A stretch of DNA of 64,000 bases, from NCBI GenBank assembly GCA_949592205.1, contig CATIUR010000001.1, forward strand, positions 73,141,559 through 73,205,558, written 5' to 3'. The notes under the pieces are model-generated. The model did no database searches. It was not told the origin of the DNA and saw only the letters and a program-made list of their open reading frames with translations. The DNA is from Helichrysum umbraculigerum (taxonomy: Eukaryota > Streptophyta > Magnoliopsida > Asterales > Asteraceae). Below are positions 58,675-64,000 of this stretch, one piece after another. The first letter of the stretch is position 1; every line of letters begins with the position of its first letter. Both the position numbers and the translations under genes were made by a program.

Positions 58675-60791
58675 TGAAACACCCCGAAAACGTGACCATT
58701 TTTTTTTTATGCTTTTATTCGTATATTTTTGTCCCAGTATAGTTCCTGACATTACAAATGATCTTTTGGTAATTTATAAGTTGTTCATTTCTATTGCAAA
58801 CAATTAAATTAAAAGCCTCCTGAAAACAGATGAATCCGCCGGATTCCAAAGGAATCCGCCGGATTCCGACTCACTTCAAGCTCAAACCGGAGCCAGAACT
58901 CTACAAACGAATCCGGTCCCTTGAATCCGCCGGATTCATGACGAATCCGCCGGATTGCTACTGAATCCGCCGGATTGCTACTGATTCCTCCGGATTCCGA
59001 TGTTCCAGCAGCAGACCAAAAACTCTGCACAATTTAGTACAAAATCCGAACTTCGACATCGCATAACTTTTAAATGACAACACCTGGGATTACCAAAATT
59101 TGCAGACACGTTTAATATGGGCAAATGTACATAACTCAACTTTTACTTTTCCGAAATTCTCATTTTTACCCGTTTTGACCCATATACTTGTTTTCGACCG
59201 TTTTGACCAAAAATATTAACACCTCAAGTTCCAAACCTTTACCAATCTGACTTTTAACTTTTGACCACACCTTTGACAATAGTATTAGAACTTGTAGGTA
59301 CAAAATTATGTAATTTTCGACAACCACAACCCAATTTGACACGTAGGCTCTTAGTGACCCATTTGGGCACCAAGTTGACCCATTTAAATCTTTGACTATC
59401 CAATGACAATCATTCTTACTCAGTTGACTTTACAAAGTCAAAACAACCACTTTTCATTCATATTTACATAAAGCTTTAACATTTCAAGTCTCACTAATTT
59501 AACTTTAACCAAAACATTAACTTTCATCAAAACCATACATCTTTCACAAGTGAGACTTACTAACTTTTACAACATTGACTAAAATCTTAAACTTTACAAA
59601 CGGGGGTGTTATTGTATCGTGAGCATGATCAAAAAGGGATATAAACTCATTACCAACCAAGCAATGAGCTCCACCACTAGCTTTCCATAATCTTCTTTCC
59701 CGACTCTTCCTTTACCTTACTAGAGCTTCCTGTAACATGTTAAACACAACGAATAAGCATAAATGCTTAGTAAGTAATGGAAATATAATTACAAAATCTG
59801 CCACAAGTCAAGGATCCTTAACATCTAACATGTCAAATCATACGATATGACATAATACCAAGCTAATGACATAGTCATTACTTGGATACCGCCAAGCAAA
59901 TGAATAATCATTCCTTGGCTCCACATATATCCATCTACTTACCTTGCACAATGCACAAACAAACACTTGAACTCTTCACACTTGAACACCTATTCACATA
60001 ATCAAATAAACACTTATCATTTACATATTCAATTGACTTACTCTTATTTCTTACATATGATTTAGGTGCTAAATCACATAACACCTAAAATTCTAACATA
60101 AGTTCTATACTACATACACTATAATCATATTCAAATGAGTAATTAACATTCTTTTCTATCATTACCTTCACAATTCACCAAGAACATCCTTCTATGGTGA
60201 TCTTCTATACACATAATTAAACAATTACCCAATTAACATATGATTATAGGTTTAATAACACAACTAACCAGAATTATATGTTCTTTCTAACTCAAACTCA
60301 TGTATAGAACTTAATTACATCTAATTACCCACTTACCCATCAATTTCACTAACTTAGGGTTTTAGTTTCTTAAACCCTAACTATAAATTAAACAAGTAGG
60401 GAGTTGATTCTTACCTTAGGAAAACTGAATTGAAGATTAAGAGCTTCAATCAATCAAAACCCTAACTCAACTTTGATCTCGTTCTTCTTCTTTTTCCCTC
60501 CCAAATCGCCACACACACACACATATACGTACGCACTGAACTTTTAATTTCTGATTGTAGAAGGAAATAGAAGCTACAGGGATTTTATTACTTTCTTTTC
60601 ACATTTAACCCCTCCACTTTTGCTAATTGACAGTTTCTACCTTCTAACTAAGCTAATTTTAACTAACCAAGTCCATCTAACAATTTCTAACACATAAAAA
60701 TTTACATAACATATTATTATATCATACACACATAAGTGAATAGCTAATTGTATATAATATAATTTAAACTTACAAAATTTGGGGCGTTACA
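58675..60791 (-). mobile_element. Element G 3' LTR (Tekay-like)
   Basis: 2117 bp; minus strand TGTAACGCCCC...GGTGTTTCA, directly after the polypurine tract. Donor-like AAG|GTAAGAATC lies at 60409-60414. Near the end is a GAATCCGCCGGATTC array (58835-58996). Confidence 0.85.
58835..58996 (-). repeat. AATCCGCCGGATT palindrome repeats in LTR G
   Basis: Six copies of (G)AATCCGCCGGATT(C), each a 13-bp near-perfect palindrome, at irregular 14-60 bp spacing; variants differ by one base. Confidence 0.9.
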
Positions 60792-60804
60792 ACTCTCCCC
60801 CACT
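60792..60804 (-). other. Element G polypurine tract
   Basis: Minus strand AAGTGGGGGAGAGT, directly before TGTAACGCC. Confidence 0.85.
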
Positions 60805-60807
60805 TAT

Positions 60808-61818
60808 TCAGGATTGTGTCCTCACAATCCATTCTTGGTACAAAGCCGGATAATACTTAACAATCTCATGCTCTGGTTCCCATGTAAACTCTGACCCTTT
60901 CCTGTGCTTCCACTGAACTTTAAACAACTTAATTTCTTTATTCCTCAATCTCTTAACTTTCTCTTCTAGAATCATTATCGGTTGTTCTACGTAGTTCAGT
61001 TGATCATTAATTTCTATTTCATCCAAGGGTACATAAGACGCTTCATCCACCAAACACTTTCTTAAGTATGACACGTGGAAAGTGTTGTGGATGCCTGCTA
61101 ATTCTTCCGGTAGGTCAAGTCTATAAGCTACTTTTCCAACTTTTTCTAAAATCTTGAAAGGACCAATAAACCGTGGACTTAGCTTTCCTCGCTTTCTGAA
61201 ACGTATGATGCCCTTCCATGGAGATACTTTTAACATCACCCTATCCCCAACCTGAAATTCAATTGGGCGTCTTCTAACATCGGCATAAGACTTTTGACGG
61301 TCCTGTGCCATTTTTAACCGTTCTCTGACTTGGTCAATCTTTTCAGTTGTTTTCTGCACAATATCGGTACTACCCAATTCCCGCTGACCAATCTCGCCCC
61401 AACAAATTGGAGTTCTACACTTTCTCCCATAAAGCATTTCATAAGGTGGCATACCTATACTCGTATGGTAGCTGTTATTATAAGAAAACTCTGCCAACGG
61501 TAAATGTGTATCCCAACTACCACCGAAATCAATAGCACAAGCTCTTAACATGTCTTTTAATGTCTGAATAGTTCTTTCACTCTGACCATCAGTCTGAGGA
61601 TGAAAAGCTGTGCTTAAGTTAACACGAGTACCCAAATCTTCTTGAAACTTGTTCCAAAACCTGGAAGTAAATCTGCTATCCCGGTCAAAAACAATTGAAA
61701 GAGGTACTCCATGACGTGCCACCACTTCTTGAACATAGAGATCTGCAAGTGCCTCTGAAGTATATGTCTCTTTAATCAAAATATAGCACTTTTTGTCAAA
61801 CGATCCACAATCACCCAA
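60808..61818 (-). pseudogene. Element G integrase core and chromodomain-like end
   Basis: Minus strand, 336 open codons but out of frame with the preceding RNase H/integrase ORF, which it overlaps by 43 nt. From about residue 20: EALADLYVQEVVARHG, second catalytic Asp in IVFDRDSRFTSRFW, catalytic Glu in HPQTDGQSERTIQTLKDML, then the GPF/Y region (GKLSPRFIGPFKILEKVG; FHVSYLRKC). The last 60 residues (LNYVEQPIMILEEKVKRLRN, VQWKHRKGSEFTWEPEHEI) are the chromodomain-like tail of Tekay/Del chromoviruses, thought to steer integration into heterochromatin. The element frame has shifted within integrase between the first and second catalytic Asp, so no full enzyme is made. Confidence 0.93.
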
Positions 61819-62657
61819 ATTGTATCATGCTGGCGTCGGGTCTTTGGCAATTTGGTGATTAGATCCATAGTAACATGCTCCCACTTCCAGACAGGAATAT
61901 CCAAGGGTTGCATCATTCCCATTGGCTTTTGATGTTCTGCTTTCACCTGTAAACAAGTTAAACATTGTTCGACATATTTAACAATCTCTCTTTTCATACC
62001 TGGCCACCAATAATCTGCTGTTAAATCGTGATACATTTTAGTGGCACTAGGATGAATAGAATATCTGGATCTATGAGCCTCGTCAAGTAATAATTTCTTT
62101 ATCTCCAATGATTTTGGAATCCAAATTCTGCCATATCTGGTCTTTAATCCGCGGGAATCTTCAACAATATTTTGTTTTTGGCCCTTAATACGTTCTACTT
62201 TATAATCACTTTTCCGCCAAGCATTTTGTTGTATTTCTTTAATCTGATCTAACAAACTTGGAGAGACCGTAATCCGTAAAGATCTAACAATTAAGGCATG
62301 ATGCATTGCTTTTCTACTGAGAGCATCTGCAACCACATTCACTTTTCCAGGATGATAAAGGATTTCACAATCATAATCCTTCACCAAGTCTAACCACCGT
62401 CTTTGTCTCATATTGAGATCTCTCTGGTCAAAGAAATACTTAAGACTTTTATGATCGGTATAAATGGTGCACTTTACCCCATACAAATAATGTCTCCATA
62501 TCTTAAGGGCAAAAACAACTGCTGCAAGTTCTAAATCATGCGCCGGGTACCCTTTCTCATGTTCTTTCAACTGTCTTGAGGCATAGGCTATCACTCTTCC
62601 ACGTTGCATCAAAACACAACCTAATCCATTATAAGAGGCATCACAGTATACAACCAT
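61776..62657 (-). pseudogene. Element G RNase H and N-terminal integrase
   Basis: Minus strand, 293 codons. RNase H landmarks: YCDASYNGLGCVLMQ, YASRQLKEHEKGYPAHDLEL, IYTDHKSLKYFF, RQRRWLDLVKDYDCEILYHP, NVVADALSRK. Then the integrase zinc-binding HHCC region (DEAHRSRYSIHPSATKMYHD; YVEQCLTCLQVKAEHQKP) and the first catalytic Asp (WEHVTMDLITKLP). It ends in a frameshift at TKSAIF. The start at 62657 is where the frame resumes after a deletion, not a true start codon. Confidence 0.93.
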
Positions 62658-62823
62658 ATCTTCAGTACCTTCAGGAAGTACTAAGATAGGTGCTTGACTT
62701 AACTTTAACTTAAGGGTTCTGAAAGCCTGTTCATGCTCATCCTTCCATTCATACTTAACATTTTTACGGGTGAGCTTTGTAAGTGGGGTAGAAATTTTGG
62801 ATAAACCGTCTATAATAACCGGC

Positions 62824-63489
62824 TTAACCCATAAAACTCCTTACCTCAGTCGGATTGGTTGGGGGTTCCCATTTCATCACCGCCTCGACTTTGGTAGGAT
62901 CTACTTTAATACCCTGACTGTTCACAACATGACCTAGAAATTGAAATTCACGAAGCCAAAATTCACATTTCGAAAACTTAGCATAAAGCTTTTCAATACG
63001 TAACATTTGCAAAACTTGTCTCAAATGAAGTTCATGATCACCAGCAGATTTAGAATAAACAAGAATATCGTCAATAAACACTATTACAGATTTATCAAGC
63101 ATCGGACGACATACCCGATTCATGAGATCCATAAAAGCTGCTAGGGCATTGGTTAAACCAAAAGGCATCACTACAAATTCATAATGACCGTATCTAGTTC
63201 TAAAAGCTGTTTTTGCTACATCTTCTTCTCGAACTTTAAGTTGGTGATAGCCTGAACGTAAATCAATCTTAGAAAAATAGCTGGCACCTTGCAACTGGTC
63301 AAACAAATCATCAATCCTAGGTAAGGGATACCTATTCTTGATGGTGACCTTATTCAATTCCCGATAATCTATACACATGCGCATTGTACCATCCTTTTTC
63401 TTAACAAACAAGATTGGAGCACCCCATGGTGAACTACTTGGACGAATAAACCCCTTATCTAACAATTCTTGTAACTGTTTCATCAATTC
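62824..63489 (-). pseudogene. Element G reverse transcriptase
   Basis: Minus strand, 220 codons. RT motifs in order: LLDKGFIRPSSSPWGAPILF, DGTMRMCIDYRELN, NRYPLPRIDDLFDQL, FSKIDLRSGYHQLKV, FVVMPFGLTNALAAFMDLMN, catalytic VFIDDILVYS, KCEFWLREFQFLGHVV. The usual NAPAAF is NALAAF here. It ends at SFMG; just beyond, around 62790-62800, a deletion of about 8-11 nt removes part of the loop after YYRRFI and shifts the frame. Upstream it is in the same frame as the protease ORF, separated by one TAA. Family signature is Tekay/Del chromovirus; activity is lost. Confidence 0.93.
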
Positions 63490-64000
63490 TTACATTTCAG
63501 AAGGGGCAAGTCTATACGGAGTCTTAGCAATAGGAGTAGCTCCAGGAATGAGGTCTATACGAAACTCGACTTGCCTATCGGGTGGAATACCCGGTAGCTT
63601 GTCAGGGAAAACATCGAGAAACTCCTTTACAACAGGAATCTCCTCGAGTTTTGGAATACTTTTCTGAAGGTCTACCACGTGGGCCAAAAAGGCTTGACAA
63701 CCACGTGACAAATGACGCTTAGCACGAGCAAATGTACATATGGATAAGGATTGCCTTTTCTTTTCCCCATAAATATCAATCACTCCCCCACTTGGAGCAT
63801 TGACCCGAATAATCTTTTTCTCACACTGCATAACCGCATTATGTCTACCAAGCCAATCCATACCCACTACTACATCGAATTCACCCATTTGCATTGGGAT
63901 AGGGTTTATAAGGAAAGACTCGTTACTGATTTGGAGTTGACACCCACGATATACACTAGCCACATAAACTATTCTATCATCAGCAATTTCAACATCTAGT
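63490..64000 (-). pseudogene. Element G protease region (runs off the window)
   Basis: Minus strand, open from the window edge to a TAA at 63490-63492. Contains the C-terminal half of a retroelement aspartic protease (GCQLQISNESFLINPIPMQM; FDVVVGMDWLGRHNAVMQC) and the protease-RT linker (EIPVVKEFLDVFPDKLPGIP; VEFRIDLIPGATPIAKTPYR). The active-site Asp lies upstream, outside the window. The TAA most simply comes from a CAA glutamine codon by a C-to-T change. Gag and the 5' LTR should lie to the right. Confidence 0.9.

Noticed and set aside
15581..64000. Host protein-coding genes, tRNA or rRNA genes, CRISPR arrays
   Set aside because: None found: all recognisable coding sequence is retroelement, CACTA or captured fragment, and no clover-leaf, rRNA block or regular spacer array was seen.

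Overview
This window comes from a large plant genome. Every recognisable coding sequence belongs to a transposable element, or in one case to a gene fragment carried by one. I found no intact host gene, tRNA, rRNA or CRISPR array. The element types (Athila-like and Tekay/Del-like Ty3-gypsy, Ty1-copia, CACTA, MULE, a Harbinger-like MITE) are angiosperm. The style of the copia and Tekay polyproteins reminds me of Asteraceae (daisy family), but that is recollection, not proof.

Layout. 1-15580: Athila-like element A (+ strand; its 5' LTR is cut by the window start). It is itself split by C (4908-12334), a non-autonomous Tekay-type element with 2.9-kb LTRs and only 1.6 kb between them. A lies directly against the polypurine tract of copia element F. 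15581-about 23160: F (- strand) is a decayed gag-pol cut by solo LTR D (17327-19861). About 23121-27527: the 3' end of a second copia-like element H (+), with a decayed and apparently spliced extra ORF, a polypurine tract and a 3' LTR, followed by LTR remnant L. 27555-39545: element B (+), a complete Athila-like element with 5-bp target duplications. It carries gag-protease and, where reverse transcriptase and integrase should be, an intact 710-codon ORF I do not recognise. 39551-43354: leader, primer-binding site and LTR of a truncated Tekay element E (- strand). 43400-45355: a CACTA transposase-gene remnant. 45356-46286: truncated LTR M.

46596-50940 is a MULE with terminal inverted repeats of about 200 bp and a 9-bp duplication. 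It carries a fragment of an AT-hook (AHL-type) gene and was later split by solo LTR I. A Harbinger-like MITE (50954-51601) and two more solo LTRs (J, K) follow. From 58675 to the window end is Tekay element G (- strand), a 3' LTR plus decayed integrase, RNase H, reverse transcriptase and protease; its 5' part lies outside.

History. LTR divergence counted by eye is about 1.6% for A (770 bp), 1.7% for B (1.6 kb) and 0.6% for C, which fits C being nested in A. Solo LTRs D, I, J and K each keep a perfect 5-bp duplication, so LTR-LTR recombination has been frequent. A and B belong to one family. They share a primer-binding site, a repeated polypurine motif, helically spaced palindromes in U3 and a conserved RNA-like module after each ORF, but carry different cargo ORFs. 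B supplies Gag and protease but would depend on reverse transcriptase and integrase from elsewhere. The best candidates for new biology are the 710-aa ORF with its conserved module, the spliced extra ORF of H, and the conserved splice-donor site inside the Tekay-type LTRs.
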